The notes under the pieces: generated by a model
Databases searched by the model: none
Seen by the model: the letters and a program-made list of their open reading frames with translations, nothing else
What the model was told of the DNA's origin: nothing
Position numbers and translations under genes: made by a program
Part shown: piece by piece, positions 11,041 to 24,370 of the stretch
Position numbering within the stretch: the first letter of the stretch is position 1
How the letters are laid out: the number at the start of each line of letters is the position of its first letter
Assembly: GCF_037975245.1 (NCBI RefSeq)
Contig: NC_092580.1
Location: 16,690,001-16,754,000 of the forward strand
Source: Apostichopus japonicus
Lineage: Eukaryota > Echinodermata > Holothuroidea > Aspidochirotida > Stichopodidae
Reading direction: 5' to 3'
Length of the DNA: 64,000 nucleotides

Positions 11041-14000
11041 GTAAGACTAATAAATTAGATCCCTCATCAGAGTATATGTTTACTAACCACCCCTTACACT
11101 TTGGTTATGGTTAAGGGTCCTAGGTAAAAGGGGTCCTAGGGTTAGGGGTCCTAGGGTTAGGGGTCCTAGGGTTAGGGGTCCTAGGGTTAGTTGTCCTAGG
11201 ATAAGGGGTCCTAGGGTTAGGGGTCCCAGGGTAAGGGGTCCTAGGGTTAGGGGTCCTAGGGTTAGGGGTTCTAGGGTTAGGGGTCTTAGGGTTAGGGGGT
11301 CCTAGGGTTAGGGGTCCCAGGGTTAGGGGTCCCAGGGTTATGGGTCCCATGGTTAGGGGTCCCAAGGTTAGGGGTCCCAGGGTTAGGGGTCCCAGGGTTA
11401 GGGGTCCCAGGGTAAGGGGTCCCATGGTTAGGGGGTCCTAGGGTTAGGGGGTCCTAGGGTTAGGGGTCCTAGGGTGGGGTCCAAGGGTTAGGGGTCCTAG
11501 GGTTAGGTAAAGGGCCCTGAAGAAGCCTATTTCTTTTATGGGGGTGGGGTCAAGGGTTAGTCGGGATGAGTGCAGAGGTCATAGGTGTCTTCATTGCTTT
11601 ATCTAAGTAAGACTAATAAATTAGATCCCTCATCAGAGTATATATGTTTACTAACCACCCCTTACACTTTGGTTATGGTTAAGGGTCCTAGGTAAAAGGG
11701 GTCCTAGGGTTAGGGGTCCTAGGGTTAGTTGTCCTAGGATAAGGGGTCCTAGGGTTAGGGGTCCCAGGGTAAGGGGTTCTACGGTTAGGGGTCTTAGGGT
11801 TAGGGGGTCCTAGGGTTAGGGGGTCCTAGGGTTAGGGGTCGTAGGGTTGGGGTCCAAGGGTTAGGGGTCCTAGGGTTAGGTCAAGGGCCCTGAAGAAGCC
11901 TATTTCTTTTATGGGGGTGGGGTCGGGGGTTAGTCGGGATGAGTGCAGAGGTCATAGGTGTCTTCATTGCTTTATCTAAGTAAGACTTAAAAAGTAGATC
12001 CCTCATCAGAGTATGTATTACTACCCACACCCCTCCCCTCCCCCCAACCTTTAAAGGACATAGTTGTTTTCAGTAATATCACTAGGTAAGACTAATAAAT
12101 TAGATCCCTCATCAGAGTATATATGTTTACTAACCACCCCTTACACTTTGGTTATGGTTAAGGGTCCTAGGGTTAGGGGTCCTAGGGTTAGGGGTCCTAG
12201 GGTTAGTTGTCCTAGGATAAGGGGTCCTAGGGTTAGGGGTCCCAGGGTAAGGGGTCCTAGGGTTAGGGGTCCTAGGGTTAGGGGTTCTAGGGTTAGGGGT
12301 CTTAGGGTTATGGGGTCCTAGGGTTAGGAAGTCCTAGGGTTATGGGTTCTAGGGTTAGGGGTCCTAGGGTTAGGGGTCCTAGGGTTAGGGGGTCCTAGGG
12401 TTAGGGGTCCTAGGGTTGGGGTCCAAGGGTTAGGGGTCCTAGGGTTAGGTAAAGGGCCCTGAAGAAGCCTATTTCTTTTATGGGGGTGGGGTCGGGGGTT
12501 AGTCGGGATGAGTGCAGAGGTTGTCTTCATTGCTTTATCTAAGTAAGACTTAAAAAGTAGATCCCACATCAGAGTATGTATTATTACCTACCCCTCCCCC
12601 ATCCTAAAGAGACATAGATGTCGTCAGTGTATATCACTAGGTAAGACTAATAAATTAGATCCCTCATCAGAGTATATATGTTTACTAACCACCCCTTACA
12701 CTTTGGTTATGGTTAAGGGTCCTAGGTAAAAGGGGTCCTAGGGTTAGGGGTCCTAGGGTTAGGGGTCCTAGGGTTAGTTGTCCTAGGATAAGGGGTCCTA
12801 GGGTTAGGGGTCCCAGGGTAAGGGGTCCTAGGGTTAGGGGTCCTAGGGTTAGGGGTTCTAGGGTTAGGGGTCTTAGGGTTATGGGGTCCTAGGGTTAGGA
12901 AGTCCTAGGGTTATGGGTTCTAGGGTTAGGGGTCCTAGGGTTAGGGGTCCTAGGGTTAGGGGGTCCTAGGGTTAGGGGTCCTAGGGTTGGGGTCCAAGGG
13001 TTCGGGGTCCTAGGGTTAGGTAAAGGGCCCTGAAGAAGCCTATTTCTTTTATGGGGGTGGGGTCGGGGGTTAGTCGGGATGAGTGCAGAGGTTGTCTTCA
13101 TTGCTTTATCTAAGTAAGACTTAAAAAGTAGATCCCACATCAGAGTATGTATTATTACCTACCCCTCCCCCATCCTAAAGAGACATAGATGTCGTCAGTG
13201 TATATTACTAGGTAAGACCCTTAAATTAGATCCCTCATCAGAGTATGCATTACTACCCACATCCCCCCCCCCAACATCCTGAGAGGACATGTGTGTCTTA
13301 AGTGCTATCACTAAGTAAGACTAAAAAAAGGAGATCCCTCATCAGAGTATGTATTACTACCCTCACCCCTCCCCTCCCTTATCCTCAATGGACATAGTTG
13401 TCTTCAGTGCTATTACTAAGTAACACTAAAAAAGTAGATCCCCCTTCAGAGTATGTATTACTACCCTCACCCCTCCCCTCCCCCATCCTCAAAGGACATA
13501 GTTGTCTTCAGTGCTATTACTAAGTAACACTAAAAAAGTAGATCCCTCATCAGAGTATGTATTACTACCCACACCCCTCCCCTCCCCCGAACCTTAAAGG
13601 ACATAGTTGTTTTCAGTAATATCACTAGGTAAGACTAATAAATTAGATCCCTCATCAGAGTATATGTTTACTAACCACCCCTTACACTTTGGTTATGGTT
13701 AAGGGTCCTAGGTAAAAGGGGTCCTAGGGTTAGGGGTCCTAGGGTTAGGGGTCCTAGGGTTAGGGGTCCTAGGGTTAGTTGTCCTAGGATAAGGGGTCCT
13801 AGGGTTAGGGGTCCCAGGGTAAGGGGTCCTAGGGTTAGGGGTCCTAGGGTTAGGGGTTCTAGGGTTAGGGGTCTTAGGGTTAGGGGGTCCTAGGGTTAGG
13901 GGTCCCAGGGTTAGGGGTCCCAGGGTTATGGGTCCCATGGTTAGGGGTCCCAAGGTTAGGGGTCCCAGGGTTAGGGGTCCCAGGGTTAGGGGTCCCAGGG

Positions 14001-16216
14001 TAAGGGGTCCCATGGTTAGGGGGTCCTAGGGTTAGGGGGTCCTAGGGTTAGGGGTCCTAGGGTGGGGTCCAAGGGTTAGGGGTCCTAGGGTTAGGTAAAG
14101 GGCCCTGAAGAAGCCTATTTCTTTTATGGGGGTGGGGTCAGGGGTTAGTCGGGATGAGTGCAGAGGTCATAGGTGTCTTCATTGCTTTATCTAAGTAAGA
14201 CTAATAAATTAGATCCCTCATCAGAGTATATATGTTTACTAACCACCCCTTACACTTTGGTTATGGTTAAGGGTCCTAGGTAAAAGGGGTCCTAGGGTTA
14301 GGGGTCCTAGGGTTAGTTGTCCTAGGATAAGGGGTCCTAGGGTTAGGGGTCCCAGGGTAAGGGGTTCTAGGGTTAGGGGTCTTAGGGTTAGGGGGTCCTA
14401 GGGTTAGGGGGTCCTAGGGTTAGGGGTCGTAGGGTTGGGGTCCAAGGGTTAGGGGTCCTAGGGTTAGGTCAAGGGCCCTGAAGAAGCCTATTTCTTTTAT
14501 GGGGGTGGGGTCGGGGGTTAGTCGGGATGAGTGCAGAGGTCATAGGTGTCTTCATTGCTTTATCTAAGTAAGACTTAAAAAGTAGATCCCTCATCAGAGT
14601 ATGTATTACTACCCACACCCCTCCCCTCCCCCCAACCTTTAAAGGACATAGTTGTTTTCAGTAATATCACTAGGTAAGACTAATAAATTAGATCCCTCAT
14701 CAGAGTATATATGTTTACTAACCACCCCTTACACTTTGGTTATGGTTAAGGGTCCTAGGGTTAGGGGTCCTAGGGTTAGGGGTCCTAGGGTTAGTTGTCC
14801 TAGGATAAGGGGTCCTAGGGTTAGGGGTCCCAGGGTAAGGGGTCCTAGGGTTAGGGGTCCTAGGGTTAGGGGTTCTAGGGTTAGGGGTCTTAGGGTTATG
14901 GGGTCCTAGGGTTAGGAAGTCCTAGGGTTATGGGTTCTAGGGTTAGGGGTCCTAGGGTTAGGGGTCCTAGGGTTAGGGGGTCCTAGGGTTAGGGGTCCTA
15001 GGGTTGGGGTCCAAGGGTTAGGGGTCCTAGGGTTAGGTAAAGGGCCCTGAAGAAGCCTATTTCTTTTATGGGGGTGGGGTCGGGGGTTAGTCGGGATGAG
15101 TGCAGAGGTTGTCTTCATTGCTTTATCTAAGTAAGACTTAAAAAGTAGATCCCACATCAGAGTATGTATTATTACCTACCCCTCCCCCATCCTAAAGAGA
15201 CATAGATGTCGTCAGTGTATATCACTAGGTAAGACTAATAAATTAGATCCCTCATCAGAGTATATATGTTTACTAACCACCCCTTACACTTTGGTTATGG
15301 TTAAGGGTCCTAGGTAAAAGGGGTCCTAGGGTTAGGGGTCCTAGGGTTAGGGGTCCTAGGGTTAGTTGTCCTAGGATAAGGGGTCCTAGGGTTAGGGGTC
15401 CCAGGGTAAGGGGTCCTAGGGTTAGGGGTCCTAGGGTTAGGGGTTCTAGGGTTAGGGGTCTTAGGGTTATGGGGTCCTAGGGTTAGGAAGTCCTAGGGTT
15501 ATGGGTTCTAGGGTTAGGGGTCCTAGGGTTAGGGGTCCTAGGGTTAGGGGGTCCTAGGGTTAGGGGTCCTAGGGTTGGGGTCCAAGGGTTAGGGGTCCTA
15601 GGGTTAGGTAAAGGGCCCTGAAGAAGCCTATTTCTTTTATGGGGGTGGGGTCGGGGGTTAGTCGGGATGAGTGCAGAGGTTGTCTTCATTGCTTTATCTA
15701 AGTAAGACTTAAAAAGTAGATCCCACATCAGAGTATGTATTATTACCTACCCCTCCCCCATCCTAAAGAGACATAGATGTCGTCAGTGTATATTACTAGG
15801 TAAGACCCTTAAATTAGATCCCTCATCAGAGTATGCATTACTACCCACATCCCCCCCCCCCCAACATCCTGAGAGGACATGTGTGTCTTAAGTGCTATCA
15901 CTAAGTAAGACTAAAAAAAGGAGATCCCTCATCAGAGTATGTATTACTACCCTCACCCCTCCCCTCCCTTATCCTCAATGGACATAGTTGTCTTCAGTGC
16001 TATTACTAAGTAACACTAAAAAAGTAGATCCCCCTTCAGAGTATGTATTACTACCCTCACCCCTCCCCTCCCCCATCCTCAAAGGACATAGTTGTCTTCA
16101 GTGCTATTACTAAGTAACACTAAAAAAGTAGATCCCTCATCAGAGTATGTATTACTACCCACACCCCTCCCCTCCCCCGAACCTTAAAGGACATAGTTGT
16201 TTTCAGTAATATCACT
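11041..16216 (+). repeat. ~2.59-kb higher-order tandem duplication
   Basis: A four-block unit (block lengths about 373, 567, 572 and 1075 bp) is present twice in tandem with an offset of about 2588 bp. Linkers at 11,511, 11,884, 12,451 and 13,023 match those at 14,098, 14,471, 15,040 and 15,611. Small differences in the offset come mainly from poly-C length. Part of the same unit also matches 6528-9323 at an offset of about 7.93 kb from the second copy. Confidence 0.8.
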
Positions 16217-19200
16217 AGGTAAGACTAATAAATTAGATCCCTCATCAGAGTATGTTTACTAACCACCCCTTACACTTTGGTTATGGTTAAGGGTCCTAGG
16301 TAAAAGGGGTCCTAGGGTTAGGGGTCCTAGGGTTAGGGGTCCTAGGGTTAGTTGTCCTAGGATAAGGGGTCCTAGGGTTAGGGGTGCCAGGGTAAGGGGT
16401 CCTAGGGTTAGGGGTCCCAGGGTTAGGGGTCCCAGGGTTAGGGGTCGCAGGGTTAGGGATCCCAGGGTTAGGGGTCCCAGGGTTAGGGGTCCCAGGGTTA
16501 TGGGTCCCATGGTTAGGGGTCCCAAGGTTAGGGGTCCCAGGGTTAGGGGTCCCAGGGTTAGGGGTCCCAGGGTAAGGAATCCTAGGGCTAGGGGTCCTAG
16601 GGTTAGGGGTTCTAGGGTTAGGGGTCTTAGGGTTAGGGGGTCCTAGGGTTAGGGGTCCCAGTGTTAGGGGTCCCAGGGTTATGGGTCCCATGGTTAGGGG
16701 TCCCAAGGTTAGGGGTCCCAGGGTTAGGGGTCCCAGGGTTAGGGGTCCCAGGGTAAGGGGTCCCATGGTTAGGGGGTCCTAGGGTTAGGGGGTCCTAGGG
16801 TTAGGGGTCCTAGGGTTGGGGTCCAAGGGTTAGGGGTCCTAGGGTTAGGTAAAGGGCCCTGAAGAAGCCTATTTCTTTTATGGGGGTGGGGTCAGGGGTT
16901 AGTCGGGATGAGTGCAGAGGTCATAGGTGTCTTCATTGCTTTATCTAAGTAAGACTAATAAATTAGATCCCTCATCAGAGTATATATGTTTACTAACCAC
17001 CCCTTACACTTTGGTTATGGTTAAGGGTCCTAGGTAAAAGGGGTCCTAGGGTTAGGGGTCCTAGGATAAGGGGTCCTAGGGTTAGGGGTCCCAGGTTAAG
17101 GGGTCCTAGGGTTAGGGGTCCTAGGATTAGGGGTTCTACGGTTAGGGGTCTTTGGGTTAGGGGGTCCTAGGGTTAGGGGGTCCTAGGGTTAGGGGTCGTA
17201 GGGTTGGGGTCCAAGGGTTAGGGGTCCTAGGGTTAGGTCATGGGCCCTGAAGAAGCCTATTTCTTTTATGGGGGTGGGGTCGGGGGTTAGTCGGGATGAG
17301 TGCAGAGGTCATAGGTGTCTTCATTGCTTTATCTAAGTAAGACTTAAAAAGTAGATCCCTCATCAGAGTATGTATTACTACCCACACCCCTCCCCTCCCC
17401 CCAACCTTTAAAGGACATAGTTGTTTTCAGTAATATCACTAGGTAAGACTAATAAATTAGATCCCTCATCAGAGTATATATGTTTACTAACCACCCCTTA
17501 CACTTTGGTTATGGTTAAGGGTCCTAGGTAAAAGGGGTCCTAGGGTTAGGGGTCCTAGGGTTAGGGGTCCTAGGGTTAGTTGTCCTAGGATAAGGGGTCC
17601 TAGGGTTAGGGGTCCCAGGGTAAGGGGTCCTAGGGTTAGGGGTCCTAGGGTTAGGGGTTCTAGGGTTAGGGGTCTTAGGGTTATGGGGTCCTAGGGTTAG
17701 GAAGTCCTAGGGTTATGGGTTCTAGGGTTAGGGGTCCTAGGGTTAGGGGTCCTAGGGTTAGGGGGTCCTAGGGTTAGGGGTCCTAGGGTTGGGGTCCAAG
17801 GGTTAGGGGTCCTAGGGTTAGGTAAAGGGCCCTGAAGAAGCCTATTTCTTTTATGGGGGTGGGGTTGGGGGTTAGTCGGGATGAGTGCAGAGGTTGTCTT
17901 CATTGCTTTATCTAAGTAAGACTTAAAAAGTAGATCCCACATCAGAGTATGTATTATTACCTACCCCTCCCCCATCCTAAAGAGACATAGATGTCGTCAG
18001 TGTATATTACTAGGTAAGACCCTTAAATGAGATCCCTCATCAGAGTATGCATTACTACCCACATCCCCCCCCCCCAACATCCTGAGAGGACATGTGTGTC
18101 TTAAGTGCTATCACTAAGTAAGACTAAAAAAAGGAGATCCCTCATCAGAGTATGTATTACTACCCTCACCCCTCCCCTCCCTTATCCTCAATGGACATAG
18201 TTGTCTTCAGTGCTATTACTAAGTAACACTAAAAAAGTAGATCCCCCTTCAGAGTATGTATTACTACCCTCACCCCTCCCCTCCCCCATCCTCAAAGGAC
18301 ATAGTTGTCTTCAGTGCTATTACTAAGTAACACTAAAAAAGTAGATCCCTCATCAGAGTATGTATTACTACCCACACCCCTCCCCTCCCCCGAACCTTAA
18401 AGGACATAGTTGTTTTCAGTAATATCACTAGGTAAGACTAATAAATTAGATCCCTCATCAGAGTATGTTTACTAACCACCCCTTACACTTTGGTTATGGT
18501 TAAGGGTCCTAGGTAAAAGGGGTCCTAGGGTTAGGGGTCCTAGGGTTAGGGGTCCTAGGGTTAGTTGTCCTAGGATAAGGGGTCCTAGGGTTAGGGGTCC
18601 CAGGGTAAGGGGTCCTAGGGTTAGGGGTCCCAGGGTTAGGGGTCCCAGGGTTAGGGGTCGCAGGGTTAGGGATCCCAGGGTTAGGGGTCCCAGGGTTAGG
18701 GGTCCCAGGGTTATGGGTCCCATGGTTAGGGGTCCCAAGGTTAGGGGTCCCAGGGTTAGGGGTCCCAGGGTTAGGGGTCCCAGGGTAAGGGGTCCCAGGG
18801 TTAGGGGTCCCAGGGTTATGGGTCAAAGGGTTAGGGGTCCCAGGGTTAGGGTTCCTAGGGTTAGGGTTCCTAGGGTTGGTGGTCCGAGGGTTAGGGGTCC
18901 TAGGGTTAGGGGTCCTAGGGTTAGGGGTCCTAGGGTTAGGGGTCCTAGGGTTAGGGGTCCTAGGGATAGGGGTCCTAGGGTTAAGATCATAGGGTTAGGG
19001 GTCCTAGGGTTAGGGGTCCTAGGGTTAGGGGTCCTAGGGTTAGGGGTCTTAGGGTTAGGGGGTCCTAGGGTTCGGGGACCTAGGGTTAGGGGGTCCTAGG
19101 GTTAGGGGTCCTAGGGTTAGGGGTCCTAGGGTTAGGGTTCCAATGGTTAGGGGTCCTAGGGTTAGGTAAAGGGCCCTGAAGAAGCCTATTTCTTTTATGG

Positions 19201-22200
19201 GGATGGGGTCGGGGCTTAGTCGGGATGAGTGCAGAGGTCATAGGTGTCTTCATTGCTTTATCTTAGTAAGACTTAAAAAGGAGATCCCACATCAGAGTAT
19301 GTATTATTACCTACCTCCTCCCCCCATCCTAAAGAGACATAGATGTCGTCAGTGTATATTACTAGGTAAGACCCTTAAATTAGATCCCTCATCAGAGTAT
19401 GCATTACTACACACATCCCCCCCCCCAACATCCTGAGAGGACATGTGTGTCTTAAGTGCTATCACTAAGTAAGACTAAAAAAAGGAGATCCCTCATCAGA
19501 GTATGTATTACTACCCTCACCCCTCCCCTCTCTTATCCTCAATGGACATAGTTGTCTTCAGTGCTATTACTAAGTAACACTAAAAAAGAAGATCCCCCAT
19601 CAGAGTATGTATTACTACCCTCACCCCTCCCCTCCCCCATCCTCAAAGGACATAGTTGTCTTCAGTGCTATTACTAAGTAACACTAAAAAAGTAGATCCC
19701 TCATCAGAGTATGTATTACTACCCACACCCCTCCCCTCCCCCCAACCTTTAAAGGACATAGTTGTTTTCAGTAATATCACTACAGGTAGGTAAGACTAAT
19801 AAATTAGATCCCTCATCAGAGTATATATGTTTACTAACCACCCCTTACACTTTGGTTATGGTTAAGGGTCCTAGGTAAAAGGGGTCCTAGGGTTAGGGGT
19901 CCTAGGGTTTGTTGTCCTAGGATAAGGGGTCCTAGGGTTAGGGGTCCCAGGGTAAGGGGTCCTAGGGTTAGGGGTCCTAGGGTTAGGGGTTCTAGGGTTA
20001 GGGGTCTTAGGGTTAGGGGGTCCTAGGGTTAGGGGGTCCTAGGGTTAGGGGTCCTATGGTTGGGGTCCAAGGGTTAGGGGTCCTAGGGTTAGGTAAAGGG
20101 CCCTGAAGAAGCCTATTTCTTTTATGGGGGTGGGGTCGGGGGTTAGTCGGGATGAGTGCAGATGTCATAGGTGTCTTCATTGCTTAAATCTAAGTAAGAC
20201 TTAAAAAGTAGATCCCTCATCAGAGTATGTATTACTACCCACACCCCTCCCCTCCCCCCAACCTTTAAAGGACATAGTTGTTTTCAGTAATATCACTAGG
20301 TAAGACTAATAAATTAGATCCCTCATCAGAGTATATATGTTTACTAACCACCCCTTACACTTTGGTTATGGTTAAGGGTCCTAGGTAAAAGGGGTCCTAG
20401 GGTTAGGGGTCCTAGGGTTAGGGGTCCTAGGGTTAGTTGTCCTAGGATAAGGGGTCCTAGGGTTAGGGGTCCCAGGGTAAGGGGTCCTAGGGTTAGGGGT
20501 CCTAGGATAAGGGGTTCTAGGGTTAGGGGTCTTAGGGTTAGGGGGTCCTAGGGTTAGGGGGTCCTAGGGTTAGGGGTCCTAGGGTTGGGGTCCAAGGGTT
20601 AGGGGTCCTAGGGTTAGGTAAAGGGCCCTGAAGAAGCCTATTTCTTTTATGGGGGTGTGGTCAGGGGTTAGTCGGGATGAGTACAGAGGTAATAGGTGTC
20701 TTCATAGCTTTATCTAAGTAAGACTAATAAATTAGATCCCTCATCAGAGTATATATGTTTACTAACCACCCCTTACACTTTGGTTATGGTTAAGGGTCCT
20801 AGGTAAAAGGGGTCCTAGGGTTAGGGGTCCTAGGGTTAGGGGTCCTAGGGTTAGTTGTCCTAGGATAAGGGGTCCTAGGGTTAGGGGTCCCAGGGTAAGG
20901 GGTCCTAGGGTTAGGGGTCCTAGGATTAGGGGTTCTACGGTTAGGGGGTCTTAGGGTTAGGGGGTCCTAGGGTTAGGGGGTCGTAGGGTTAGGGGTCGTA
21001 GGGTTGGGGTCCAAGGGTTAGGGGTCCTAGGGTTAGGTAAAGGGCCCTGAAGAAGCCTATTTCTTTTATGGGGGTGGGGTCGGGGGCTTAGTCTGGATGA
21101 GTGCAGAGGTCATAGGTGTCTTCATTGCTTTATCTTAGTAAGACTTAAAAAGTAGATCCCTCATCAGAGTATGTATTACTACCCACACCCCTCCCCTCCC
21201 CCCAACCTTTAAAGGACATAGTTGTTTTCAGTAATATCACTAGGTAAGACTAATAAATTAGATCCCTCATCAGAGTATATATATGTTTACTAACCACCCC
21301 TTACACTTTGGTTATGGTTAAGGGTCCTAGGTAAAAGGGGTCCTAGGGTTAGGGGTCCTAGGGTTAGGGGTCCTAGGGTTAGTTGTCCTAGGATAAGGGG
21401 TCCTAGGGTTAGGGGTCCCAGGGTAAGGGGTCCTAGGGTTAGGGGTCCTAGGGTTAGGGGTTCTAGGGTTTGGGGTCTTAGGGTTAGGGGGTCCTAGGGT
21501 TAGGAAGTCTTAGGGTTAGGGGTTCTAGGGTTAGGGGTCTTAGGGTTAGGGGTCCTAGGGTTAGGGGGTCCTAGGGTTAGGGGTCCTAGGGTTGGGGTCC
21601 AAAGGTTAGGGGTCCTAGGGTTAGGTAAAGGGCCCTGAAGAAGCCTATTTCTTTTATGGGGGTGGGGTCGGGGGTTAGTCGGGATGAGTGCAGAGGTTGT
21701 CTTCATTGCTTTATCTAAGTAAGACTTAAAAAGTAGATCCCACATTAGAGTATGTATTATTACCTACCCCTCCCCCCATCCTAAAGAGACATAGATGTCG
21801 TCAGTGTATATTACTAGGTAAGACCCTTAAATGAGATCCCTCATCAGAGTATGCATTACTACCCACATCCCCCCCCCCCCCCAACATCCTGAGAGGACAT
21901 GTGTGTCTTAAGTGCTATCACTAAGTAAGACTAAAAAAAGGAGATCCCTCATCAGAGTATGTATTACTACCCTCACCCCTCCCCTCCCTTATCCTCAATG
22001 GACATAGTTGTCTTCAGTGCTATTACTAAGTAACACTAAAAAAGTAGATCCCCCTTCAGAGTATGTATTACTACCCTCACCCCTCCCCTCCCCCATCCTC
22101 AAAGGACATAGTTGTCTTCAGTGCTATTACTAAGTAACACTAAAAAAGTAGATCCCTCATCAGAGTATGTATTACTACCCACACCCCTCCCCTCCCCCGA

Positions 22201-22282
22201 ACCTTAAAGGACATAGTTGTTTTCAGTAATATCACTAGGTAAGACTAATAAATTAGATCCCTCATCAGAGTATATATGTTTA

Positions 22283-24370
22283 CTAACCACCCCTTACACT
22301 TTGGTTATGGTTAAGGGTCCTAGGTAAAAGGGGTCCTAGGGTTAGGGGTCCTAGGGTTAGGGGTCCTAGGGTTAGTTGTCCTAGGATAAGGGGTCCTAGG
22401 GTTAGGGGTCCCAGGGTAAGGGGTCCTAGGGTTAGGGGTCCCAGGGTTAGGGGTCCCAGGGTTAGGGGTCGCAGGGTTAGGGATCCCAGGGTTAGGGGTC
22501 CCAGGGTTAGGGGTCCCAGGGTTATGGGTCCCATGGTTAGGGTCCCAAGGTTAGGGGTCCCAGGGTTAGGGTTCCCAGGGTTAGTGGTCCCAGGGTAAGG
22601 GGTCCCAGGGTTAGGGGTCCCAGGGTTAGGGGTCAAAGGGTTAGGGGTCCCAGGGTTAGGGTTCCTAGGGTTAGGGTTCCTAGGGTTGGTGGTCCGAGGG
22701 TTAGGGGTCCTAGGGTTAGGGGTCCTAGGGTTAGGGGTCCTAGGGTTAGGGGTCCTAGGGATAGGGGTCCTAGGGTTAAGATCATAGGGTTAAGGGTCCT
22801 AGGGTTAGGGGTCCTAGGGTTAGGGGTCCTAGGGTTAGGGGTCTTAGGGTTAGGGGGTCCTAGGGTTCGGGGACCTAGGGTTAGTGGTCCTAGGGTTAGG
22901 GGTCCTAGGGTTAGGGGTCCTAGGGTTAGGGTTCCAATGGTTAGGGGTCCTAGGGTTAGGTAAAGGGCCCTGAAGAAGCCTATTTCTTTTATGGGGATGG
23001 GGTCGGGGCTTAGTCGGGATGAGTGCAGAGGTCATAGGTGTCTTCATTGCTTTATCTAAGTAAGACTTAAAAAGTAGATCCCACATCAGAGTATGTATTA
23101 TTACCTACCCCTCCCCCCATCCTAAAGAGACATAGATGTCGTCAGTGTATATTACTAGGTAAGACCCTTAAATGAGATCCCTCATCAGAGTATGCATTAC
23201 TACCCACATCCCCCCCCCCCAACATCCTGAGAGGACATGTGTGTCTTAAGTGCTATCACTAAGTAAGACTAAAAAAAGGAGATCCCTCATCAGAGTATGT
23301 ATTACTACCCTCACCCCTCCCCTCCCTTATCCTCAATGGACATAGTTGTCTTCAGTGCTATTACTAAGTAACACTAAAAAAGTAGATCCCCCTTCAGAGT
23401 ATGTATTACTACCCTCACCCCTCCCCTCCCCCATCCTCAAAGGACATAGTTGTCTTCAGTGCTATTACTAAGTAACACTAAAAAAGTAGATCCCTCATCA
23501 GAGTATGTATTACTACCCACACCCCTCCCCTCCCCCGAACCTTAAAGGACATAGTTGTTTTCAGTAATATCACTAGGTAAGACTAATAAATTAGATCCCT
23601 CATCAGAGTATATGTTTACTAACCACCCCTTACACTTTGGTTATGGTTAAGGGTCCTAGGTAAAAGGGGTCCTAGGGTTAGGGGTCCTAGGGTTAGGGGT
23701 CCTAGGGTTAGTTGTCCTAGGATAAGGGGTCCTAGGGTTAGGGGTCCCAGGGTAAGGGGTCCTAGGGTTAGGGGTCCCAGGGTTAGGGGTCCCAGGGTTA
23801 GGGGTCGCAGGGTTAGGGATCCCAGGGTTAGGGGTCCCAGGGTTAGGGGTCCCAGGGTTATGGGTCCCATGGTTAGGGTCCCAAGGTTAGGGGTCCCAGG
23901 GTTAGGGTTCCCAGGGTTAGGGGTCCCAGGGTAAGGGGTCCCAGGGTTAGGGGTCCCAGGGTTAGGGGTCAAAGGGTTAGGGGTCCCAGGGTTAGGGTTC
24001 CTAGGGTTGGTGGTCCGAGGGTTAGGGGTCCTAGGGTTAGGGGTCCTAGGGTTAGGGGTCCTAGGGTTAGGGGTCCTAGGGATAGGGGTCCTAGGGTTAA
24101 GATCATAGGGTTAAGGGTCCTAGGGTTAGGGGTCCTAGGGTTAGGGGTCCTAGGGTTAGGGGTCTTAGGGTTAGGGGGTCCTAGGGTTCGGGGACCTAGG
24201 GTTAGTGGTCCTAGGGTTAGGGGTCCTAGGGTTAGGGGTCCTAGGGTGAGGGTTCCAATGGTTAGGGGTCCTAGGGTTAGGTAAAGGGCCCTGAAGAAGC
24301 CTATTTCTTTTATGGGGATGGGGTCGGGGCTTAGTCGGGATGAGTGCAGAGGTCATAGGTGTCTTCATTG
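22283..24370 (+). repeat. ~1.33-kb higher-order duplication
   Basis: The block beginning near 22,283 recurs near 23,619 (offset 1336). The offset falls to 1321 further on, which is the loss of exactly one 15-bp unit, seen around 24,000 where one GGTTCCTAGGG copy is missing. This is a clear example of unit-level slippage inside a copied higher-order unit. A similar block ends near 19,440. Confidence 0.78.
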
